Assembly: GCA_002049455.2 (NCBI GenBank)
Contig: KV919097.1
Location: 1 to 37,528, forward strand
Reading direction: 5' to 3'
Length of the DNA stretch: 37,528 bases
Source: Porphyra umbilicalis
Lineage: Eukaryota; Rhodophyta; Bangiophyceae; Bangiales; Bangiaceae
The notes beneath the pieces were generated by a model. The model saw only the letters and a program-made list of their open reading frames with translations, ran no database searches and had not been told where the DNA came from. Positions 10,366 through 19,551 of the stretch are shown in pieces (the stretch's first letter is position 1; every line of letters starts with the position of its first letter). Both the position numbers and the translations under genes were made by a program.

Positions 10366-12934
10366 GGCAGCTCACACGGCGCACGCGGTGGAGGCCTCGA
10401 ACAGGGACAAAGCCGCGCACACAATCAACAAATAGGCAGGGCGGGAACGTGGAAACAGCCTTTGTTGCCATGCGGTTGAGAAGCGGGCGCCAGGTCGGCG
10501 AGCTCACGGGCAGTGGTGGCGGCTTGAACACCATCCGCGCGTGGAGGTTTACCCACCCACCGTAGCGGGCGCCGGGAGCGGCGGAGAGACGGGGAGCCAG
10601 CCTCCCCCAGTGCTGCGGGTGGCCCCCGCCCTGGGGGACGTGAGGGGAGGCGCCATCTGGGTGGAGCACGCGCCCACCCCGCGTGCCACACGACGTGCAT
10701 ACGATCCCTGGATGAAATGGGGGCGTGACACAAGGGCCAGGCAGGATCTGTATCCCCTCCTTGAAGAACCCCCTCATAGAGCCCGCAGGCCGCGCCCGAG
10801 GTATTGCTCTCTTCCCAATTTTGGCCGATGCCGTCGATGTCAAGAGGGGTGATCAACTGTGCGAAACAGTTTCTCAGCCATCCATTCAGCCGGATAAAGT
10901 TGTTCGACCAATGGGCAGTTGACCGAGAGCCTGTCTTAACTTCGACCACATCGGCCAAAATTGGGAAGACAGCAATACACCGGAAAATGAAAGCCAATAT
11001 CAGCGGTGTGTCGGCCTCCGGCGGACGCGAGTCCACTGGCCCGCCCCCGCAAACTGCCGTCGGCTGAGACGGCACAGCAGGTAGCGTTCCCTTCCACCCG
11101 CCTGTGGCAGGAACCGCTCGCGGCAGGGAGGTTCAGAGGGGGGCTCCGCCACGGTTGAGGGGGAAGTGTGCTGCTCCACGCTGGCAGGCCTCGTGTTCGA
11201 AACCAAGGACGAGGAGACCTGCTCTCCATGGGACGATTGATCGCAGTCTCAATCCTCGGCAACAAAGTAATTACAAGAAAGTGTAGTAAACACCCGTCAC
11301 TTGACCACTGCTTTCGCCGATTACCCTGGCAATGTTGGTGGGGTCCTGCGAAGAAGCCGCCAACAACAACGGACATATTCAGGGTTCTCTTGCAGCAAAC
11401 CACTGCCCCCTCCGTCACACGGACGTCCGCGGCTGCAAAACGCGTCCGACCGGCCGCGCCACTGTCCCCACTCGGCCCGCCATCAACGCGCCGAGGAGCC
11501 GTCTCAAACGCAGACTGAAAGAGTGCTTGTCGCCCCGTCGCGACTGCTAGAGAGCTTACCAGAGCCTCCTCCTTTGCAGCGGTGAGGCGTCTGCTTCTGA
11601 CTGTTTCCGAATCTGCTTCGTTCCGGCTGAGCGTCCGCATTGGATCCGCTTCAGCGCTGCTTTTGTCTTCGCACCACTCGGTACGAGCCCCTGCGCGCTC
11701 CATCGTTCTTCAGAGACAGTCCATATGCTGTTTCTTAGTAAGTAGTCTTAGTTGGCCGGCTACCCCGAATACGTTTCAACTTCACTTTTCCGCTCCTATC
11801 CGAATTCAAAGTCACATCCGAGGGCTTGTGCATGGTAAGGTGGCCCCGCTTGTCACGAACTTCGGAGAGGCAGACACTGTGCTCGCGCTAAATGCCATTC
11901 CGAGAGTGTCTCAACTACCACTCACACCACATCGGGTACGTGTCCGACTTGAGCCAAGCGTCACGAGATCACGTCAATTGTCCATTTGAGGTGCGCAGTT
12001 TGCAGATTGTAACGGCTGCAACCCGCTGAGCGGTCCCGCTGACCGGGCCTCCTTGGCGTCCGAGGGGGGGGAAAAACCCGCCTTCGTGCCGGGCTCACAG
12101 GCGTTGCACCCGAGCTTTGCACGTGGACAGGCGTTTGCCGCGAGGGGAAGTCCTCACACCGTCCACGCCCGGATCTGGCGCGCGGCGCCACGCCGGTTGG
12201 ATCGGGGGCGCGTGTCCGCCGCGGCGGGTCCCCGCTGTGGCACGGGCCACCGCGGGCTGCCGATTGGCGTGCACGCCGGCGGCCCCCCTCCCCTCCTCCA
12301 GCCCCGCGGGGCGCCGTTGCGCGCGTTTTTTCCAGTTTCTGCTCGCAAGTGGCGCACTCCAGGCGCGAATGGCTTGCCGCCGCTCTTCCCGCCTCACCGG
12401 CCCTTTCCAGGGGGGGGGGGGCGTTGGCGAGGGCGCACGGAGGCCCCAGCCGCGGGGCCCGCTCGCCTGCTGGCCAGCCCGCCCGCCGCTGCCGCGCCGG
12501 CGCGCCTTGCAGGTGCGCCTAGACCCCCCCCCCCGCTGCTGCAATTGCACGCACGTGGCGGCCTCGGGCGCCAGTGACCCGCCCCAAACGCGCACACACT
12601 GGCCGGAACGCGCGCGCGCGCGGCGCCGCCGCCGCGCCGCCGCTGCGCAAAGTGCCCCCCCCGACCCCCCACAGTCGCAGCGCCGCGCGCGCGCCCCCCC
12701 GACGAACGGCGCCGTTTCAAGACCCCGCCACCCGCCTCCGTTGACGACCGGCGCCACCGCCGCCGTCTGCCACCCCATCGCCGTCCGCTCGCTTGTCGCC
12801 AAACCCCCGACCGCGTGCCGCACTGCCGTTGGGGCCGCACGCACGCAGACGCACGCACGCTCACGGTCTGTGCCCGCCGTAGGTCTTTCGCACCCCCTCG
12901 CTTTCCCCCCACCCCCCCCCACCGCCCCTCAACC
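10366..12934. other. 2.6-kb intergenic region with one foldback structure
   Basis: This lies between the divergent PARP (-) and HhH-like (+) genes. Apart from the inverted repeat at 10802-10977, I see no supported gene. A 255-codon open frame on the - strand (10936-11703) and a shorter + frame (11582-11989) have no recognisable motifs and sit in moderately GC sequence; they may be decayed mobile DNA. From about 12050 to 12930 the sequence is GC-rich with C-runs, probably the promoter and leader of the next gene. Confidence 0.4.
10802..10977. repeat. 176-bp foldback / MITE-like inverted repeat
   Basis: Arms of about 45 bp (10802-10845 and 10934-10977) are inverted copies with a 21-bp perfect core (TCTTCCCAATTTTGGCCGATG-type word) and few mismatches elsewhere. 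TA stands at both outer edges, which would fit a TA or TWA target-site duplication. The central ~90 bp are unrelated to the arms. Small size and no coding capacity suggest a miniature inverted-repeat element. Confidence 0.55.
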
Positions 12935-13831
12935 ATGGCGGACAACAACGCGGGCGCGACCACGGTCGAGGATGTCGTTGAGCACGTTGCGCCCGCTGTG
13001 GAGGCGAACCTGGAGCCGGCTGCCAAGAAGGCCAAGGTGTACGTTGTGGGCGTTTGAGGGGGCGAGCACCCCATTCCGTGGCCGACGTGAGGCATGCGGG
13101 TGTCCACGGTGGGACTGTGCGTGGCATTGTCGTGGCGGTGGGAGCCACAGCGTGTGCCTGGTCGTCTGGCGGCTATGTGACATCGTCGTCACCTTCCGAC
13201 TGGTTGCTGACGTCTCCTGGCACGTTGTATCTGGTCCTACGGTCTTGTGCTTCTCCCTTGCAACACGGTATGTGTGGCTTGGGACCTGTGTAGTGACGAC
13301 CCGCTGCCCGGCCTGAAGGAGCTCCCCAACTACACGATGAACGTCAATGGCGCGCTCGATGCGGACGCGCGCAAGGACAACCTGCATGGCATTGCCGACC
13401 GCCCCATCTCGTGTCTCCTCGGCCTCGGCGAGCGCGCGACGACCATGTTCAAGGAGTTTAACGTGTCGACGATTCGCGACCTGAGCGAGTGGTCCCTCTA
13501 CAAAAAGGCGACGGCGATTGCGACGCTGGCGGACATTGAGGAGACGGGCGCCCGCGAGGCCCCGTGCATCTTGAACATTGATGGGGCGGTGACGGAGGAG
13601 TACGAGGTCAAGAGCTTGAAGGAGATTGTCGACGCGCCCGTCACGGCGCTGCAGGGCGTTGGGGAGAGCGCTGCCGAGGCGCTCGCCATCCACCACGTCG
13701 ATACGGTCCGCAAGCTTGCAGGGTTTAAGTACTGCGCCTGGGCCACCGCGCTCATCACGCTGGCCGAAGCGGAAAACACCCAGTCGGCCGCTGAGAAGAC
13801 GCAAGAGACGCTGCTCAAGCGCCTGGCTTGA
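12935..13831 (+). CDS. 213-aa protein with two similar helix-hairpin-helix-like modules
   Basis: Exon 1 is 12935-13038 and exon 2 is 13294-13831. The 255-bp intron has a GTACGT donor and GTGTAG acceptor; this is the choice that keeps the frame (104 + 538 nt = 214 codons). The start is MADNNAGATT; a short PAAKKAKV patch could be a nuclear signal. Residues about 64-117 and 142-196 are related modules: DRPISCLLGLGERATTMFKEF...TIRDLSEW...ATAIATLADIE and DAPVTALQGVGESAAEALAIH...TVRKLAGF...ATALITLAEAE. The 'LxGLG/LQGVG' turn between helices recalls helix-hairpin-helix elements that bind DNA backbone, but this is inference. I recall similar two-module proteins being widespread in algae and unnamed. 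The protein is soluble with no signal peptide. Identity of the coding gene is firm, function unknown. Confidence 0.75.
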
Positions 13832-14523
13832 GCGCTACCGCGCCTCCGGATGGGCGGGGACGCTAGCGGCGGGCGTCGCGAGCAGACGGCGGGGCGGGTG
13901 GCGGCGTGTGTCGGTCATTCCCTCGTCGCGTGGTCGGCACCCAACAGACGGGCGGGATGTATGAGGGCCGTACGCTTTGCTGGCTGTGACCAGCAACGTC
14001 GGTGTGCAGTTTGTGCTGGCTGCTAGAGCGAGGTCGGCTGACGTGCTTCCTGCCGCGTGAGGCCTGGCCACGTCGGCCGCGGCGCGGCTGTCCTTGTCCC
14101 GCTCGACGTCACCTGGCCCGTTCCTTGCTCTCTCACGTGGGGCCTTACGTGGGATGCCGTGTGCCACGAGCTCCACGTACAGGGCGTCTTTCGTAGGCGA
14201 CAGCGTTTTCCTGTTGACGTGCTTTTGTAAATGTTTTTCTGGCTCGTTCGTCACTGCCGTCATAGCTGAGGTTGTCTAGACCCGGAGTCGCGTAAAGCTG
14301 CGGGGTAGCTGGACCGCTCCACAACCAGCAGTCCGTCAGAGGTGTGTAGCCCCCAGCAGACGACGAACCAACCATGAACGATTGGTGCCGAGTCGATGGG
14401 AATGGCAACATCATGACGATCGATCCAAAACCCGTTTACTGGCGCAGCCGCCACGGATGTACAAGTCGATAGCCGCAGACAGACAAAATAGTGCAGGTGG
14501 ACAGCGCACTCAAAAAAATGTGC
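13832..14523. other. convergent intergenic region
   Basis: It lies between the stop of the HhH-like gene and the stop of PSMB7. A T-rich stretch with TTTTGTAAATGTTTTT at about 14222-14237 is the best candidate for a 3'-end processing signal. No gene was seen. Confidence 0.4.
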
Positions 14524-15868
14524 TCAGGTGGTGGTGTCCATTTCCCCCGTCGCCGGCGTCGCCGCGCCCTCCATCCCAGCCTCGGCCGCCACCACCTCCT
14601 CCACCACCGCAATCTCCTTGAGTGGGCGCGTGAATTTGGACGACAGCACCGCGGTCGTGCCCGGCGCAAATGCGTACCCCGCCGGCCGCCGGTACTTGCG
14701 CGCATTCTCCGTCGCGTAGCCGCGGAGGTACTCGGTGGAGCCCCGCTTGATGATGCACAAGTCGACGTTGCCACCCGAGCCGAGGTCGTTGTAGATACCC
14801 GCCGAGATGCCCTTGTACACGAGCTGCTTGGCGTAGTCCAGAGACATATCGTCCTTGTAGCCGCACTCAAACACCGCCATGGCCGCGAGGGAGCCCGACC
14901 CCATCGTCACGTACGGCAACCGGTCGGTGGAGCCGTGCGGGTACACCGTGTACAGGTGCGGGCCGTTAAGGTCGACGCCGCCAAGCACCAGCGCAGCCGA
15001 CACGTGGCCCTGGTAGCGGAAGAGCATCCGCTTGAGCATCGTCAGGGACGTAGCCACACGCGACTCGCGTCCGGTCGCTAATCGGTGCAGCTCCAGCTGG
15101 GAGGAGATGAGGCCAGTGGAGCTCTCGGTGTCTGCCGAGGTACCGGCGCCGCAGCAGTAGATGTTGGGGGCGATGTAGTGGATCTTCTCGCAAAACTTTT
15201 CAAAGACGGTGGACCCGGACGTGGCCCTGAGTCGAGGAAACGGGAGGAGGCGGGGAGCCACGCAATGCCATCCGACAGAATAGGACAAAGCGACACGACA
15301 TGAAGACACCGAGTTAGTGCCACGCTGAGGTGAGCACAGGTGTGATCGAGGCCAAAACGCATAGGACAGTCCGGAAGCCGCCAGAAATTGGGCAATGACG
15401 GCATTGGCTCTAGCCAAACCACCCCACAACCACACCGCATTCATGCAACAGCAGAACCCTGTCCTGACGCGCCCGTCGCCCGACATACCGAGTGTCAGCG
15501 CCGAGCACGATGCCGTCAGCAAACACGACACCAGCGATGGTCGTCCCCGTCTTCACGGGCTTGGGCATCGCATAGCCCCTGCGAATCAACAGAAACCCAG
15601 ACAGTACCACATCAAGGGGCAAACATCCAACAGGAGCACCACGAGAGGTAATGGGGGCAGCGGAAGGCGGTCAGACACAGGTACGGCCAAGAGCACTAGA
15701 AGCAAACGCAACGCCCCGGCTGCCCGTTCCGAGTGAAGACGAAACTTGAGCACCAGAACGACACCCGCGCGTCCCCGCGATCGACGCACCAACGTACTTG
15801 GACTCGAGGTGATCATTGCGGAGGACATTGTCAAAAGAAAACCCGCCACGCTCCTTGGCAGACAACAT
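14524..15868 (-). CDS. PSMB7: 20S proteasome subunit beta-2 (trypsin-like), PSMB7/PUP1
   Basis: There are three exons: 15798-15868, 15489-15578 and 14524-15226. Introns are 219 bp (GTACGT...CGCAG) and 262 bp (GTATGT...CTCAG). The product is 287 aa, close to human PSMB7 (277). The propeptide carries [20 protein letters not shown], typical of beta-2. Autocleavage should fall between G35 and T36 ([10 protein letters not shown]). In mature numbering Thr1, Asp17 (GADTR) and Lys33 (CEKIHY) are present, and Gly45 (CCGAG) marks the open S1 pocket of the trypsin-like site. Downstream family blocks are intact: [51 protein letters not shown]. The subunit cleaves after basic residues within the core particle in cytosol and nucleus. 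Stop is TGA. Call and exon structure are very secure. Confidence 0.95.
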
Positions 15869-17199
15869 CGTGCACGTGCGGCACGCTCACACGGCGGTGA
15901 CGGGTTAGACTAGCAACAGCGCGCCACCAGCTGTGCCAACCGACGACCGCAAATGCTGTGGAGCGGCGCGGGGGGGAAGCAGGCCGCGTCGCTCTGGTGC
16001 GCCGCTCCGCGAACACGACCGCCAGCACGCCCGGCAATGCACACACGGCTGTGCGGCAGTGGCAGTCTCGGATTTGGTGCTGCTGGCGTCTCGCTGTCCC
16101 GCCCCGATCATGTCAAGTACGGGTGGGACCACATTTTCGCTGCACTTTCCGACCGACTGAGATATGAGTCAGCACATGAAAAAAAACTGCATGTGGTTTC
16201 CCAGACGGACTGGCGTTGCTTTTTGGCGCGGTCCCCTACGGCGCAGGGCCCTGCGCCGCGGCGCCGTGGCCCCGCGTGTCTGGCGACACCGCCACCGACG
16301 CATCCACCCCCGAGCCTCGCCACCGACGCATCCACCCCCGAGCCTCGCCACCGACGCATCCACCCCCGAGCCTCGCCACCCACACCGACCGGCTGCGCGA
16401 CATCGATGCGCTGCCTCTGCGCCCGCCCGCCGGCAGTCCCCCGCCGCCGCCCAGCCGCCGCGCGGCGACGCAGTGGCCGCCCGGCGGCGGCTCCCCTCCC
16501 CACCAGCCGCCGACGTGGCAGCGCCGGCGCCAGCGGCGGGGGCTCCCCCTGCGGGCGCTCGGTTGAGCCCCTTTCCCCCCCCGCGCCGCCGACGCGCGCG
16601 GCGGGCGGCGGCAGTCGACGACCGGCGGCGGCGGCGTCGCGCGCGGCAGCCCCGTGCCGACGGTGGCGGTCGGCAACGGCGACGGTGACGGGCGGGGCGG
16701 GCCACGGCGGCGGGCGGCGGGGGCGCGCGGGGCGGGGCGGCGTCCGCCCCCCCCCCCCGCCGCGCGGCGGCGGCGCCGTGCGCGTGCGCCGCGTCGTGGC
16801 GGGTGGCGGGTGCGCCACCGACGGGCTGGTCGCGGGAGCGGCGGCACCCGCCGCCGTTGGGGCGGCCGCACGGGCGGCGCGGGTGCCGCCGCCCGGCGGC
16901 GGTGGGCGGGCCCCGCGGGTGGCGCGGGCGCGTCGCGCGCCGGCGGGCTGCGGCGCAGCCGTGCGCGGCCGCCTTGCGGCGCCCGTCGGCCGACCGTCGG
17001 GACGGCCGCTCGTGCCGCGCATACGATTTAGCCGCCACCGGGCGGTCTCAGAAAAAAGGCGCAACGGAAAAAAGTCGACCACTCGGCCCGCGACACGAGC
17101 TTGCCCCCGACGGCACGCGACGTGCGGGCGACGACCGAGGCCGCCGCCCTCGGCCGACCGTACCAGAGGCTCGCAAGTCTACAACTCTAAATCGGCGCC
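15869..17199. other. 1.3-kb GC-rich intergenic region
   Basis: This is upstream of PSMB7. Apart from the 28-bp tandem repeat at 16291-16379 it is very GC-rich low-complexity sequence (16400-17000) in which all frames are open by composition. No recognisable protein motif was found on either strand. Confidence 0.4.
16291..16379. repeat. 28-bp tandem repeat, 3.2 copies
   Basis: Three identical 28-bp units (starting 16291, 16319, 16347; each GCCACCGACGCATCC plus a C-run and GAGCCTC) are followed by a partial fourth. The period is not a multiple of three, so a coding role is unlikely. Confidence 0.9.
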
Positions 17200-18002
17200 C
17201 AGGCTGACAGCGCCACGTCGCGCGTACGCACCGCGCGAGCGCGCCGATAGCAGGCAGCCCCCCTACGGCGTCACTTGGCCTAGCGCACCGCGCTTGCGCG
17301 CCGATGGCAGGCCAGCGCCTCCTCGACGTTGGCCGCTGGGTCTCCGACACTCCGATCGGTATACGCATCACCCATTAGGTCTTGTGTGATCGCCTAGTCC
17401 TGCGGCGCCGCCTCCCGCGTCCGCACCTCGGGCGCGCGGTGGTAGCAGGCCAGCGCCTCCTCGACGTTGGCCGCTCAGTCTCCGACGCTCTGATCGGAGT
17501 ACGCGCGGCCCGCTCTGAACTGCGTCGTAGCCCACTCCAGCGGCTCCGTCTGCGGCGTCCGCACCTCGAGCGCACGGCGGTAGCAGGCCAGCGCCTCCTC
17601 GACGTTGGCCGCTCGGTCTCCGACACTCCGATTGGCATACGCGCAGCCCATGGTGTGCTGCGTCGCAGCCCATGACAGCGGCACCGCCTGCGGCGTCAAC
17701 ACCTCGAGTGCGCTAGCTGGTAGCAGGCCAGCGCCTCCTCGACATTGGACGACGTGTCGCCGACAACCCGCTCCGCCTACATAACGCGCAAGAGTGGTTG
17801 CCCTTGCGCCCATTCGAGCGGCGCCGTCGAATGCGAGCGCACCTCGAGCGCGCGGCGGCAGCAGGCCAACGCACATTCGATGTTGTCTGCCCTGTCGCCG
17901 ACCACCCGTTTCACGTACACACAGCTCAAGGCGTACTGTGACCACGCCCAGTCCAGCGGCGCCGCCGTTCGCGTCCACACCTCGAGGGAAAGGCGGTAGT
18001 AG
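17200..18002 (-). pseudogene. decayed TPR-repeat gene, 3' portion
   Basis: Reading the - strand gives about five to six ~40-residue tetratricopeptide units of the form ACYRRALEVRTPQTEPLEWA followed by TQ...GxAYxxxSVGDRAANVEEAL. This repeat style (GDRAxNxExAL with ALEV) is common in bacterial and algal TPR proteins, which act as protein-binding scaffolds. The frame is broken: one base appears missing near 17960-17980; TGA at 17475-17477 stands where Arg (GD-R-AANV) is expected; TAG stands for Trp a little downstream (PQD-*-AITQ); further stops and a rearrangement follow near 17290. The array ends at about 17200. Upstream it is cut at 18002, with the matching other half of the same repeat resuming at 19412. 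Confidence 0.75.
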
Positions 18003-18229
18003 CGGCAGAATAACCTGCAGCCTGGACGGGAGGAAATCCTGTTCAGGGTTTCGTCACGGCACAAGGCCTGAACAAGCGATTCCTTGTTACAATCCCGTCC
18101 AGGTGCACGGTCCCTGTCGCGAGTGGAAACGCAGAGAAGATCACGTGGTGCGATTAGGATCGATGTGCACGATTATGCCAGGGACGTTAAGACAGGCCTG
18201 CACGTCTGTGATGTTAAGTACTCTTCAAA

Positions 18230-19009
18230 ATGCTGCGTGTCAATTGCATACACTGTGGCTGCGACCCTTCGTCGTCACGACTAGGGTTGCTCAGAACGCC
18301 CGGGGCGTCGTTAAGGGCGTCGTTAAGGGCGTCACCAGGGCGTCATTTGGGCGTCGTGCGCCCCTAACGCCCCAACTCAAAAGGGCGTCAACAAGGCGTC
18401 GCGAAGAGGAAGTTTTCAGGGGGGTCCACATGATTCAGCAGGTTGCGGCTGTGCACCTTGGTTGGGGACAGGCACCCAGTCTGGACACAAAAATGAGATA
18501 TGAGAGCGCGATATGGGTGCTACTTGAACGATATGGCGAATATTGAGGGTGCTACTTGGGGCGTCGTGAGGGCGTTTTGGCTGCCTAATGGGGCGTCAGT
18601 AAGGCGTCATATCCGTGTCGCGCCCCTGACGCCCCCGAAATAGGGGCGTCGTGTGCAACCCTAGTCACGACGGACTCCATCCACATCCGACGATGTGAAG
18701 CCGCCGCGATTGTGGACGTCGGAAGCCCGTGAAGAGGGCGCCGCGTCACGGAAGCGAACGAGTCCTCGACAGACATTGGGCAAGAAACGCAAAATTTCCA
18801 CTCGCGAAGCGAATGGAGACGCGCTACGTGCAGCACGGCTTGTTGCTCCGTCGCTGACTTTGCGCGATATTCACGACGAAGTCAGAGGTGGTGACGGCGT
18901 CCGCCGGCGTGAAGAAGACGAGCGCCGATTTGGTCGTGACGACTACGAGGCGGAAGCGAAGTACTCGACCTTTTACTACAAAATGCGTAAGTTGTGTTGC
19001 AAGATCTGA
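18230..19009 (+). pseudogene. small Cys-rich, basic ORF split by a MITE
   Basis: ATG at 18230 reads MLRVNCIHCGCDPSSSR and runs into the MITE at 18282. If the MITE and one copy of its 8-bp target duplication are ignored, the frame continues from 18672 to a TGA at 19007-19009, giving exactly 130 codons. Visible features are an N-terminal C-x2-C-x-C cluster, a lysine/arginine patch (GKKRKI) and an acidic/basic C-terminal helix ending YSTFYYKMRKLC. A perfect splice donor (GTAAGT) starts at 18987, so the true exon may end at 18986 and continue elsewhere. It probably belongs to the 1.4-kb host element. No family is recognised. Confidence 0.45.
18282..18663. mobile_element. hAT-type MITE, 382 bp, with perfect 8-bp target duplication
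   Basis: Terminal inverted repeats start TAGGGTTGC at both ends (17 of the first 20 positions match). They are flanked by identical 8-bp duplications GTCACGAC at 18274-18281 and 18664-18671. Eight-base duplications with (C/T)A-(G)GG ends are the mark of the hAT superfamily. The interior is packed with GGGCGTC/GACGCCC words in both orientations, which resemble hAT subterminal transposase-binding repeats. It has no coding capacity. Confidence 0.9.
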
Positions 19010-19411
19010 GGAACCGACCTCGTGCCGCCGCCTCGGCCACACACGGCGTTCCGGGAGAGACCGGAACGGTGTCGCAGATAGTCAGGGCCTGAGGCAGGCG
19101 GGAGCTGCGCGGAGAAGAAGGCCTGCAGAGCCAGACCCGTGCAGCGTGCACAACGATCACCTATCATGCGTGATCCAAGCGAATTATGCGTCTGATTGGA
19201 CGATACTAGCAGTGAGCTTGTGTTTGACCTCGTGACGATCCGGGTGCTGCAAGGAAGAAAAACAGAGCCTGGCAACCTAGCCCTGAACGGGAGTCGCTCT
19301 TGTCCAGGGGTTTGTTACGGCACAAAACCCTGGACGGGAAATCGCTCGTTCAGGGCAACCGACAAGGAAACTCCCGTTCAGACTCCCGTTCAAGTGCACA
19401 CTATTCTGACG

Positions 19412-19550
19412 AGGTCAATGCCTGCTCCACGTTGGCCGACTTGTCGCCGACCACCAGCCGATCGTAGATAGCCCCCAAGCTGTCATGCGTCTGTGCCCAC
19501 GCCAGCGGCGCGTCCCGCCGCGTGCGAACCTCGCGAGTGCGGCAGAAGCC
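19412..19550 (-). pseudogene. decayed TPR-repeat gene, upstream fragment
   Basis: On the - strand this reads REVRTRRDAPLAWAQTHDS, then LGAIYDRLVVGDKSANVEQAL, one TPR unit of the same family as 17200-18002. It is the continuation of the unit cut at 18002. Its other side is truncated at 19551 by the TA-flanked element that follows. Beyond that element (after 20280) no TPR coding is visible. Confidence 0.7.
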
Positions 19551-19551
19551 C

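Larger units (their letters stand above)
18003..19411. mobile_element. 1.4-kb insertion inside a TPR repeat unit
   Basis: TPR coding sequence stops at 18002 within one repeat unit (...RYYRLSLEVW side) and resumes at 19412 with the other half of the same unit (ANVEQALT). The inserted DNA has short inverted ends (CGNCAGAATA, 9 of 10). Just inside each end is a foldback structure: 18021-18103 (CCTGGACGGGA...TCCCGTCCAGG) and 19281-19355 (CCCTGAAC...GTTCAGGG, with an inner GTCCAGGG/CCCTGGAC). The two foldbacks are related and share T-ACGGCACAA at their centres. Inside are a small ORF (18230-19009, interrupted) and a nested hAT-type MITE. No clear target duplication is visible; the superfamily is unknown. 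Confidence 0.6.

Noticed and set aside
11185..11205. GTTCGAAACC word resembling a tRNA T-loop
   Set aside because: The flanking bases do not form a T-stem on either strand and no acceptor or anticodon arm can be drawn.
10936..11703. 255-codon - strand frame
   Set aside because: No recognisable domain, runs through the inverted repeat at its end, and has an unconvincing composition; mentioned only in the region note.
15953..17389. A 478-codon + frame and matching - frames upstream of PSMB7
   Set aside because: Pro/Arg/Ala low complexity with no motif; it runs across a 28-bp tandem repeat and into antisense TPR sequence.
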